Source: an uncultured Eubacteriales bacterium
GTDB lineage: Bacteria; Bacillota; Clostridia; Oscillospirales; Oscillospiraceae
Reading direction: 5' to 3'
Length of the DNA stretch: 14,193 bases
Assembly (NCBI GenBank): GCA_900547405.1
Contig: URGL01000062.1
Coordinates: 1 to 14,193, forward strand
Below, one piece after another: positions 1-6,374 of this stretch. Below the pieces are notes generated by a model, which did not search any database, was not told the DNA's origin, and worked only from the letters and a program-made list of their open reading frames with translations. The translations under genes and the position numbers were made by a program. Position 1 is the first letter of the stretch. Every line of letters begins with the position of its first letter.

Positions 1-3
1 CCC

Positions 4-57
4 CTGCCCTCTCCTGCTTGGAGAGGGTGGCCCGCAGGCCGGGTGTGGAGGGGACCC
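4..57 (+). repeat. Two-hairpin GC-rich intergenic repeat, copy 1 (left arm of inverted pair)
   Basis: Stem I is CCCTCTCC (7-14) pairing with GGAGAGGG (20-27) across a TGCTT loop. Stem II is GGCC (29-32) pairing with GGCC (37-40). A tail GGGTGTGGAGGGGACCC follows (41-57). The first 26 bases (4-29) are perfectly repeated in inverted orientation at 174-199, and the 17-base tail is perfectly repeated in inverted orientation at 142-158. Only the stem II segment differs between the two arms. No coding potential is evident. It resembles the palindromic interspersed repeats common in Oscillospiraceae intergenic DNA; that assignment is from general knowledge. Confidence 0.8.
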
Positions 58-74
58 GCCAGAAAAAAGAAACG

Positions 75-131
75 AGCCCTGTTGAATGGTAGCGCTGAAA
101 CACACGTTTTACCATCCAACAGGGCTTTTTT
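75..131. terminator. Bidirectional rho-independent terminator
   Basis: The arms AGCCCTGTTGAATGGTA (75-91) and TACCATCCAACAGGGCT (110-126) form a 17-bp stem with one mismatch. Read on the minus strand that mismatch becomes a G-U wobble, so the minus-strand hairpin is fully paired. A run of six T follows on the plus strand (126-131). A run of six A (63-68) precedes the stem and becomes a U-tract for minus-strand transcripts. It lies about 80 bp past the end of the minus-strand operon and is its likely terminator. It could also stop plus-strand transcripts entering from the left. Confidence 0.85.
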
Positions 132-141
132 GTACGTTCAG

Positions 142-199
142 GGGTCCCCTCCACACCCGCCGCCTGAGGGCGGCACCCTCTCCAAGCAGGAGAGGGCAG
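142..199 (-). repeat. Two-hairpin GC-rich intergenic repeat, copy 2 (right arm of inverted pair)
   Basis: This is an inverted copy of the repeat at 4-57. Read on the minus strand, stem I is the same CCCTCTCC/GGAGAGGG with loop TGCTT. Stem II is a different but still self-complementary hairpin, GCCGCC (159-164) with GGCGGC (169-174). The tail 142-158 exactly matches 41-57 in reverse complement. With copy 1 it brackets the terminator symmetrically. It ends 7 bp before the stop codon of the adaptor gene at 207. Confidence 0.8.
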
Positions 200-206
200 A
201 GAAGGG

Positions 207-2414
207 TTACCCTACAAACCTGTATTCAATTTCGTCCGCGTAGCGGTAGTAGCAGCTTGCGCCGCTGTCCAGGCCGGAGAGAATTTCCACGCTCTCTCCA
301 TCGGACCGGCCCAGCTCTACCTGGGTCAGGCCGGAGAGGGTGTCGGTCTTTTCGTCGTAGGCGGTGTAGACCCAGCTTTTGCCATCCTGGGACTGAATGG
401 CCGCGGCAGGGAGGGTGGGGACGCTTTCCGAGGTGGCGGTGGTGATGCTTACCGAGGCGCTCATGCCGGTGAGCATTTTTTCTGCCCGGTCCAGGGTCAC
501 GGTGACGGTATACTTGGTGTTGCCGCCGGAGTTTACGCCGTAGGTATTGATTTTTGAGATAACACCCCGGAAGCTTTGGCCCGGCAGGGCATCCAGGGTG
601 ACATCCGCGGCCATGCCGACCTCCAGGGACAGGATGTCCAGCTCGTCTACGGTGATGTCCACGGTCATTTCCTTGGTCTGCGTGACGGTAGCGGCCAGGG
701 TGCAGCCGGTGTCGTAGGTCTCATAGGCGGGAGTGCTGGCGGAGTAGCTGCCAGAGGAATAGCCGCCGGCCATGCCGCTAAGACCGGACAGGTCCAAACC
801 GGACAGGTCAAAGTCGGGCATCATGCTGCTGATGTCCAGGGCCCGCTGGTGGACGATGAGCCCCGTGCCGATGAGGATGGCATCCCCCTTGGCCACGGCC
901 CCAAAGCTGGAGGGGGACCAGGACATACCGTTGCTCATGAGCACCGTCTGGCCTCCGTCTGTCAGGGCGGTGGGGATCTGGCTCACATCGGAGCCAACCA
1001 TGGAGGAAAGGTCCATGGTCTGCGCCACATCCTGGCTGGCTTCAATGGTCTGCTGGGGGATGTAATAGATGGTGTCGCCGGAGTTTTCTACCACCAGGCC
1101 CAGAATGTAGGTAGCGGTCTGCTGATCGCCGCCCTCCGAAGGCCCGGTAGGGTCTGTGGGTTTGGAAGGGTCCGTGGGTTCAGAGGGGTCAGATGGATCG
1201 GAAGGATCAGAAGGATCAGAGTCGCCCGTATCGCCGCTGTCCGGGTTGACCGGCGGTTCCACCACCTCATCCATCAGGATCTTGCTGAGGGAGATGTATC
1301 CCGGGCTGGCCTGGCTCCGGGGCCGGGTTTCCAGGGCGGCAGGGGAGACATAGTCCACTGTGGTATCCAGCCCGGAGACCACGCCGTCGGTGTCTGCCCG
1401 GAGAATGCCGTCCTTGGACAGGCGCTGGAGCTTATCCATGTGCTCCTCCAGCTCCTGGCGGCGGTTCAGAAGCCTGTTGTATTCCACGGTATGGCCGGTG
1501 TCCTTCAGGGTCAGCAGGGTGGTTCCGTTGGTGACCTTCTGGTTTTCCCGGACGCTGATGTAGGAGACGGTGCCGTAGGCCCCTGTCACCCGAAGCATAC
1601 TGTGGATGTAGAGCTTGCCGGTGCCGAGGACCTTGCCCCCCTCATCCACCACGGATACCCTATCCTCATAGGGGGCTTTTTCATCGGAGCAGGTAACGGC
1701 GGCCATCCCATCGGAGATGGTCTCCACCTGACCCTCCAGTTCCTTGCCGTCGGACAGGCGAAGGGTGACCTTCTGCCCCAGGGTCAGGCCCTGGGCGGGA
1801 ATGTCCACCGCCATGGTGCCGTCCAGGGACAGGAGCACCAGAGCGCCGGAGTCATACACGGTGTCGGCGACGGCCACGTCCTTCTGGGCGTAGATCTTCT
1901 TCACCCGGCCGGAGGCGGTGGCCTTCACGCTGGTGGAGGGGGAATCGTTGGTGACCTTGGCAATGGCGGCATCCAGGTCCTCCATCAGCTCCTGGAGTTC
2001 CGCAATGGCGGCTTGCACCGCTACCTTGTCCACCTTCACGATGGGGTCACCGGCACGGACCGTGTCTCCGTTTTCGACGTACCGGGCCTCCAGCTCCAGG
2101 TCCTGGGGGATCTCCAGGTCCTCCCCCTCAGGGGGGGTCAGGGCCCCGGCCCCCAGAAGGGCGGTGGAGATGGCCTTGTTCTCCGGCTGTGCCGTCAGGA
2201 CCCGGCTCTGTACGCTGGTGCCGGATACCACGCCGGAGGGCAGGCTGGAGATCAGCAATGCTGCCGCTGCCACCAGGCACAGTGCCGTTACCCAGAGGGC
2301 ACCGTGGCCGCCCCGGTCCGGGATGCTGTCATCTGTGTCGAGAGGCGGCATAGAATTGTCCACCGGCTCCTTTTTGCGCCCGAAGAGGCGCTTTTTTTGT
2401 TTCTGGTCATTCAT
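207..2414 (-). CDS. Large membrane-anchored ABC exporter adaptor (HlyD/MacA/YknX-type), second of two
   Basis: A 735-residue protein, last gene of the operon. It has a basic N-terminus and one membrane segment (about 39-58), so the bulk should face outside. Lipoyl-like half-motifs at about 98-130 and 162-205 flank a short helical hairpin (130-155). A second such unit follows at about 273-350 with helix 308-334. Residues 390-428 are an Asp-Pro-Ser/Thr low-complexity stretch. Residues 575-660 look like the adaptor beta-barrel and 660-735 like the membrane-proximal domain. It is clearly paralogous to the adaptor at 4300-5922: both contain GTGKLYIHS or DTGKLYIHS, and VYTAYDEKTDTL or VYTAYDEETDTL. 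It has about 200 extra residues (roughly 353-570), so it is much longer than ordinary adaptors of about 400 residues. The ATG at 2414 is chosen because AAGGAGG overlaps the upstream gene's TAA about 10 bases before it. Substrate unknown. Confidence 0.85.
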   Translation of the reverse strand: MNDQKQKKRLFGRKKEPVDNSMPPLDTDDSIPDRGGHGALWVTALCLVAAAALLISSLPSGVVSGTSVQSRVLTAQPENKAISTALLGAGALTPPEGEDLEIPQDLELEARYVENGDTVRAGDPIVKVDKVAVQAAIAELQELMEDLDAAIAKVTNDSPSTSVKATASGRVKKIYAQKDVAVADTVYDSGALVLLSLDGTMAVDIPAQGLTLGQKVTLRLSDGKELEGQVETISDGMAAVTCSDEKAPYEDRVSVVDEGGKVLGTGKLYIHSMLRVTGAYGTVSYISVRENQKVTNGTTLLTLKDTGHTVEYNRLLNRRQELEEHMDKLQRLSKDGILRADTDGVVSGLDTTVDYVSPAALETRPRSQASPGYISLSKILMDEVVEPPVNPDSGDTGDSDPSDPSDPSDPSEPTDPSKPTDPTGPSEGGDQQTATYILGLVVENSGDTIYYIPQQTIEASQDVAQTMDLSSMVGSDVSQIPTALTDGGQTVLMSNGMSWSPSSFGAVAKGDAILIGTGLIVHQRALDISSMMPDFDLSGLDLSGLSGMAGGYSSGSYSASTPAYETYDTGCTLAATVTQTKEMTVDITVDELDILSLEVGMAADVTLDALPGQSFRGVISKINTYGVNSGGNTKYTVTVTLDRAEKMLTGMSASVSITTATSESVPTLPAAAIQSQDGKSWVYTAYDEKTDTLSGLTQVELGRSDGESVEILSGLDSGASCYYRYADEIEYRFVG
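1137..1223 (-). repeat. Degenerate 9-bp coding repeat for Asp-Pro-Ser/Thr linker
   Basis: Within the second adaptor, imperfect 9-base units (GATCCTTCC, GATCCATCT, GACCCCTCT and similar) encode a Pro-rich acidic linker at residues about 399-426. Such tracts typically act as flexible extracellular spacers. They can change length by slippage in multiples of 9 bp without breaking the frame. Confidence 0.7.
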
Positions 2415-2429
2415 ATATGGGTTCCCTCC

Positions 2430-3620
2430 TTAGCCGCCATAGTGCAGGGCCTCGATGGGAGGCAGCTTTGCGGCCTTGTTGGCGGGGTACAGGCCGAAGA
2501 TCACGCCGATGGCGAAGCAGAAGGCCACGGCAATGACCACCACGTTCCACTCCAGGCCGAAGGACAGGCCCATGCTGGCCACCATCACAGAGATGACCCG
2601 CAGCACCGCCCAGCTTAAAAATACGCCAATTGCGCAGCCAATCATGCACAGCACCACGCTTTCCAGGAGGAACTGCTGCAAAATGACCCCCCGTCCGGCA
2701 CCGATGGCCTTCCGAATGCCGATTTCTCTGGTCCGCTCAGTGACCGTCACCAGCATGATGTTCATAATGCCGATGCCGCCGACGATCAGGGAGATGGCGG
2801 CAATGCCTCCCAACAGCACCGTCAGGATGCCGGTGACATTGCTCATAGCGTCTTCCAGCATACTCTGGGAGAGAATGGAGAAGGCATCCTCGTCCTCGTT
2901 GAACCGCTTCATGAGGATGGCCTTCATGGCGCTTTCCGTCTCCGTCAGGTTGCCCCCCTCCGGGGCGCTGACGGTAAAGGTGGTGATGGCAGACCCTACG
3001 GTGGTGCTCAGCCGCTGGAGGCTGGTAAAGGGCAGGTAGGCCATCATGGTGTTTTTGGTCAGCAGGCCCGTCAGGGACTCGTCATCGTTTTGGAGGATGC
3101 CCACAATGGTGTACTTCACGCCGTTCAGGGAGAGGGCCTGGCCCAGGCAGTCGGCGTAGCCCACCAGGTCCTCGGCGGTTTTCTCCGGGATGACGCAGAC
3201 ATTGGTGTGGTTCTCCACGTCCGCCTCGTTGAGGAACCGGCCCAGCAGCAGCTCCAGGCCGTTGATGGCGGCGTAGGAGGGAGTGGCCCCGTAGAGGGTC
3301 ACGGTCTTGGAGGTGGACCCGCATTTGCCCGTGGCGGTAGCCGTCACGCTGGGGGCTGTCAGGCCGATGCCCGGCTCCTCCATCCACTGGTTCAGGGTGT
3401 CCAGCTTCACAGGGGACCCCTTGTCGTCGGAGACGGTGACGGTCAGCAGATTGTTTCCCAGGCTTGCGATGGTGTCGGTCACGGTGCCGGTGGCACCGGA
3501 GACCAGGCTGACCAGAATCACCAGGGCCATAACGCCGATGATAATGCCCAGCATGGTGAGAAAGGCCCGGAACTTGTTGCCGGAAATGGACTTCATTGCC
3601 ATTTTGAATGCCTGGATCAT
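2430..3620 (-). CDS. ABC transporter permease, MacB/FtsX (YknZ-like) family
   Basis: A 396-residue integral membrane protein with the typical MacB-type layout. TM1 is at about 19-41, followed by a large extracytoplasmic domain (about 42-258). Three C-terminal membrane segments lie at about 263-290, 317-345 and 358-378. The cytoplasmic coupling sequence TERTREIGIRKAIGA (294-308) and the terminal FGLYPANKAAKLPPIEALHY (375-394) are hallmarks of this permease family. Length is normal for Gram-positive members without a fused ATPase. Its start codon overlaps the ATPase stop by 4 bases (ATGA, 3617-3620), with GGAGGTGG just upstream, which points to translational coupling. By family knowledge it works as a homodimer with the ATPase at 3617-4288 in a mechanotransmission mechanism with an adaptor. 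Exported substrates in the family include peptides, toxins and antibiotics; the substrate here cannot be told. Confidence 0.93.
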   Translation of the reverse strand: MIQAFKMAMKSISGNKFRAFLTMLGIIIGVMALVILVSLVSGATGTVTDTIASLGNNLLTVTVSDDKGSPVKLDTLNQWMEEPGIGLTAPSVTATATGKCGSTSKTVTLYGATPSYAAINGLELLLGRFLNEADVENHTNVCVIPEKTAEDLVGYADCLGQALSLNGVKYTIVGILQNDDESLTGLLTKNTMMAYLPFTSLQRLSTTVGSAITTFTVSAPEGGNLTETESAMKAILMKRFNEDEDAFSILSQSMLEDAMSNVTGILTVLLGGIAAISLIVGGIGIMNIMLVTVTERTREIGIRKAIGAGRGVILQQFLLESVVLCMIGCAIGVFLSWAVLRVISVMVASMGLSFGLEWNVVVIAVAFCFAIGVIFGLYPANKAAKLPPIEALHYGG

Positions 3621-4288
3621 GGGTCCACCTCCGTTAACTGTCCGTCCTTGATCCGCACAATGCGGCTGGCCTGCTTGGCTACATCGTCGTCGTGGGTGAT
3701 GAGGACGATGGTGTTGCCTCCGGCGTGGAGCTCGTGAAAGATGTCCATGATCTCCACCGTGGTTTTGGAGTCCAGGTTGCCTGTGGGCTCATCCGCCAGG
3801 ATCAGGCTGGGGCGGGTGGCAATGGCCCGGGCAATGGCCACTCGCTGCTGCTGGCCGCCGGAGAGCTCCGTGGGCAGATGCTTGGCCCGCTTTTGCAGCT
3901 CCACCCGGGCCAGAGCCGCCGCTACCCGCTCCTTCCGCTGGGCCTTGGGGACCTTCTGGTAGATCAGGGGCAGCTCCACGTTCTCCTCTGCCGTCAGCTT
4001 GGAGATCAGGTTGAAGCTCTGGAAGACGAAGCCGATTTTTCGGTTCCGGATCTTCGCCAGTTCGTTTTCCGTGTAGTCCTCAATGGGGATCCCATCGAGA
4101 AGATAGGTGCCGGAGTCCGCCGTGTCCAGGCAGCCGATGATGTTCATCAGTGTGGACTTGCCGGAGCCCGAGGGGCCGATGATGCTGACAAATTCGCCGT
4201 CATCTATGTGCAGGTTGGCCTTGTTCAGGGCGTAGACCCGTTCGCTGCCCACCTGATAGATGCGGGAGATATCTTTGAGATCGATCAT
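3617..4288 (-). CDS. ABC transporter ATP-binding protein, MacB/LolD (YknY-like) family
   Basis: A 223-residue cytoplasmic ATPase with all motifs intact: Walker A GPSGSGKS (38-45), Q-loop Gln90, signature LSGGQ (142-146), Walker B LILADE (162-167) with catalytic Glu167, D-loop NLDS (171-174) and switch His199. The QQQRVAIARAIATRPSLILA segment and the DEPTGNLDS run are typical of the MacB/LolD/FtsE group, which pairs with four-TM permeases such as the next gene. The ATG at 4288 is preceded by AAGGAGG that overlaps the TAA of the upstream adaptor gene (11 bp between the coding regions). The stop overlaps the permease start. It should power the exporter by ATP hydrolysis. Length is normal and nothing looks broken. 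Confidence 0.96.
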   Translation of the reverse strand: MIDLKDISRIYQVGSERVYALNKANLHIDDGEFVSIIGPSGSGKSTLMNIIGCLDTADSGTYLLDGIPIEDYTENELAKIRNRKIGFVFQSFNLISKLTAEENVELPLIYQKVPKAQRKERVAAALARVELQKRAKHLPTELSGGQQQRVAIARAIATRPSLILADEPTGNLDSKTTVEIMDIFHELHAGGNTIVLITHDDDVAKQASRIVRIKDGQLTEVDP

Positions 4289-4299
4289 GGTCTGCCTCC

Positions 4300-5922
4300 T
4301 TAGCCGCCCATGCTGGGAGGGCCGCCCATGCCGCTCCGGTCACCGCCGGGACCGCCGCCCATGGCGCCCATGTCACCCATGCCGCCGCCCATGGAGAAGT
4401 CGCCGGAGAAATCGCCGGAGGTGGTGATGGTCATGCCGCCGAAGGTGAAGGTTTTCTCCTTGGGGGTGTAGTAGACCCTGTCCCCCTCCTGGAGGCCGGA
4501 GGTGATCTCGGTCTGGGTGCCGTTGCTCAGGCCCACGGTGACCTCCGTCATGCCCCCCAGGGTGTCGGTCTCTTCGTCATAGGCGGTGTAGACGTAGGAG
4601 GTGGCGCTGGTTTTGCGCACCGCGTCGGCGGGGACCAGCAGGGCATTCTCTACGCCCTCAATGGTCACGTCCACATCGGCAGACATGCCGGAGAGCATAC
4701 CGGTTTCCTTGGGCAGAGTCACCTTGGCGGTGTAGGAGCCGTTGGTGCCGGAGGTATCCAGCTCTGCCACGGTGCCCAGGTAGGTCTCGTCACTCAGGGA
4801 GCTGACGGTGACCTTCACCTCCTGGCCCAGGGCCAGAGACAGGATATCCGTTTCATCTACGGTAACGGTGATGGACACGGTCTCGTCCGGGTCCAGGGTA
4901 AAAAGAACGGTGTCTGCCAGAGCATCGGTGCCAACGGTCAGGTCGTCCAGCTTCACCGCAGTCTGGATGGAGCCCTTTTTCTCCGCCACCAGGCCGCCGT
5001 CCTTATAGAGCTTGACCAGGGCCTGATACCGCTCCTCCAGCTCCGCCCGGTCGGACAGAAGCTGGTTGTACTTGGCGGAATCGGAGGTATCCTTCAGGGT
5101 GAAGAGCACCGTGGTAGAATAGACCTTGCTGTTGAGCTTGGCGCTGACCTGGCTGACGGTACCGGCGTAGCCCGTGACCTTCAGAGGACTGTGTATGTAG
5201 AGCTTGCCGGTGTCCTTGCCCAGGGTGACTTCATCCTCTGCCAGAGGGCCGTCGTCGGTGATGAGCACCGTGGCGGTATCCGCTGTGACCTGGTCTACCG
5301 TACCCTCCCAGGCATTTCCCTGGGAGTCGGTGACGGTGACGGTGTCCCCCGCGGCATAGTCTCCCCTGGGAATGTCCACAGCCAGATAGCCGTCCATGGA
5401 GAGGACCGCCAGGGCCCCGTGGTCATACATCACGTCCGCTACGCGGTTCCCTGCTTCGGCATAGACGGTTTTCACCCGGCCGGTGACCCCCGCCTTTACG
5501 GAGGAGCTGACGGTGCTGGACTCCGCCTTGCGGATGCTCTTGTCCAGGGAGTCCAGGCTTTCCTGGACGGAGGAGAGGGAGCTGAGGACTGTGCTGGGGT
5601 TTACGCCGGCCAGCAGCGTGCCCGCCTCCACCGTGTCCCCCTGCTCTACGTAGAGCTTCTCCACCTTTACGGTGGCGGGAACGGACAGGTCCTCCACATC
5701 CTCGCTGGTCAGGGTGCCGGAGCCGGATACCGCCGCCTGAATGGAGCCTGTGGTCACCTGGGCCGACTTTACCGTGGAGCTGTTCTGGGCGGTGACCTGC
5801 CTGCGCACATTTTTGCGCACCTGCAGCACTGCCGCCAGCAGCACCACCAGCACCAGGGCAATCACCGCAATGACCCGTTGAACGGCTTTTTTCCGCTGCC
5901 GGGCTTTTCCTAAATTTGCCAT
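4300..5922 (-). CDS. Membrane-anchored ABC exporter adaptor (HlyD/MacA/YknX-type), first gene of operon
   Basis: A 540-residue protein with a basic N-terminus and one membrane segment (about 17-35). The outer part carries two tandem lipoyl/helix units: about 79-185 with helix 110-135, and about 245-345 with helix 280-306. A beta-barrel (about 346-420) and membrane-proximal domain (about 421-495) follow. The C-terminus (496-540) is a Gly/Met-rich tail with repeated MGG and GDM motifs. The frame stays open upstream to 6255, but the ATG at 5922 is preferred: AGGAGG sits about 10 bases before it, a basic-then-hydrophobic anchor follows directly, and the upstream extension would translate palindromic repeat DNA. 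In YknX/MacA systems the adaptor binds the permease and stimulates its ATPase. It is a paralogue of the protein encoded at 207-2414. Confidence 0.87.
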   Translation of the reverse strand: MANLGKARQRKKAVQRVIAVIALVLVVLLAAVLQVRKNVRRQVTAQNSSTVKSAQVTTGSIQAAVSGSGTLTSEDVEDLSVPATVKVEKLYVEQGDTVEAGTLLAGVNPSTVLSSLSSVQESLDSLDKSIRKAESSTVSSSVKAGVTGRVKTVYAEAGNRVADVMYDHGALAVLSMDGYLAVDIPRGDYAAGDTVTVTDSQGNAWEGTVDQVTADTATVLITDDGPLAEDEVTLGKDTGKLYIHSPLKVTGYAGTVSQVSAKLNSKVYSTTVLFTLKDTSDSAKYNQLLSDRAELEERYQALVKLYKDGGLVAEKKGSIQTAVKLDDLTVGTDALADTVLFTLDPDETVSITVTVDETDILSLALGQEVKVTVSSLSDETYLGTVAELDTSGTNGSYTAKVTLPKETGMLSGMSADVDVTIEGVENALLVPADAVRKTSATSYVYTAYDEETDTLGGMTEVTVGLSNGTQTEITSGLQEGDRVYYTPKEKTFTFGGMTITTSGDFSGDFSMGGGMGDMGAMGGGPGGDRSGMGGPPSMGG

Positions 5923-5962
5923 TTGGGCTTTCCTCCTGAATTTTACAAATAAGCAACAATAT

Positions 5963-5992
5963 AATATAGAAGCAACCTGAAAACAGTCTGAA
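5963..5992 (-). promoter_or_regulatory. Candidate sigma-A promoter of the ABC exporter operon
   Basis: On the minus strand, TTCAGA (5992-5987) and TATATT (5968-5963) are separated by 18 bp, 4/6 and about 5/6 matches to the consensus. They lie in a sharply AT-rich island (about 5940-6020) that contrasts with the GC-rich surroundings. Transcription would start near 5956, leaving a short leader of about 34 bases before the ATG at 5922. An overlapping alternative -10 (TATTAT, 5966-5961) exists, so the exact hexamers are uncertain. Confidence 0.5.
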
Positions 5993-5996
5993 TAAT

Positions 5997-6015
5997 TTGT
6001 GAATATGTTGTGAAT
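5997..6015 (-). promoter_or_regulatory. Tandem direct repeat, candidate activator site upstream of the operon promoter
   Basis: TTGTGAAT occurs at 5997-6004 and again at 6008-6015, an 11-bp period; on the operon strand this reads ATTCACAA twice. The pair abuts the upstream edge of the candidate -35. Direct repeats one helical turn apart beside a -35 are the usual layout for OmpR/PhoB-type response regulators. No regulator gene is in the window, so function is inferred from geometry only. Confidence 0.35.
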
Positions 6016-6026
6016 TGAGGCGTAAA

Positions 6027-6080
6027 CCCTCTCCTGGGAGAGGGTGGCAGGGCCAAAGGCCCTGACGGGTGTGGGGCGGA
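6027..6080 (+). repeat. Two-hairpin GC-rich intergenic repeat, copy 3
   Basis: It has the same architecture as the copies at 4-57 and 142-199. Stem I is CCCTCTCC (6027-6034) with GGAGAGGG (6037-6044) and a shortened TG loop. Stem II is CAGGGCC (6048-6054) with GGCCCTG (6058-6064) around AAA. The tail is GGGTGTGG (6067-6074). Stem II sequence differs from both other copies yet remains perfectly paired. It has the same orientation as copy 1, so copies of this family bracket the ABC operon. Confidence 0.75.
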
Positions 6081-6113
6081 CCAAGCCTACAGCAAGGCGA
6101 TCCCTCAGTCCAC

Positions 6114-6236
6114 CGCGTAGGGGCCGATGCCCACATCGGCCCGGAACCTGACGGGCGGTAACGGTGGGGACATACGGGAAAACCAGCCGCCCAGTTACCG
6201 GGCCCCCGGGGCGATGTGGGCATCGCCCCCTACGCG
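6114..6236. repeat. 123-bp element with 31-bp inverted terminal arms
   Basis: The arms 6114-6144 and 6206-6236 are inverted repeats matching at 29 of 31 positions. Each arm is itself a hairpin: GGCCGATG/CATCGGCC around CCCA on the left (6122-6141), and GGGGCGATG/CATCGCCCC around TGGG on the right (6208-6229). The interior holds a further inverted pair CGGTAAC/GTTACCG (6156-6162, 6194-6200). No transposase or coding potential is evident. It could be a miniature inverted-repeat element or an interspersed palindromic repeat. It lies between the two divergent genes, 64 bp before the start of the giant protein gene. Confidence 0.75.
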
Positions 6237-6299
6237 ACGGGGAAAACGCCCCCACTCATCGAGACCTGACTGTATTTTATCGCAAAAGGAGAATGAATC

Positions 6300-6374
6300 A
6301 TGAAGAAACGGATCATCAGTCTATTTCTGGCCCTGACCCTCTGTGTCGGGATGCTGCCCGCCCCTGCCTGGGCG
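6300..6374 (+). other. Signal peptide of the giant protein
   Basis: Residues 1-25 begin MKKR, continue with a hydrophobic core IISLFLALTLCVGML, and end PAPAWA before EEP. This is a textbook Sec signal with a type I signal peptidase site after Ala25. No lipobox Cys follows the core at the cut site, so the protein is not a lipoprotein. Confidence 0.9.

Noticed and set aside
1..199. CRISPR array or insertion sequence from the repeated GC-rich palindromes
   Set aside because: Only an inverted pair is present, with no regularly spaced direct repeats or spacers, no cas genes, and no transposase in any frame.
576..2618. Long plus-strand open frame (680 codons) across the second adaptor gene
   Set aside because: It is antisense to a clearly recognisable adaptor gene with a good start and operon context. 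The translation is low-complexity Gly/His/Val-rich without recognisable motifs.
5923..6255. Upstream extension of the first adaptor reading frame to a start at 6255
   Set aside because: The extension would translate the palindromic repeats and the AT-rich promoter zone. A strong AGGAGG site and a typical membrane anchor support the ATG at 5922.
6271..6280. TGTATTTTAT as an extended -10 promoter for the giant gene
   Set aside because: Transcription would begin at or inside the ribosome binding site (6285-6291), and no -35 match is found at a proper distance.
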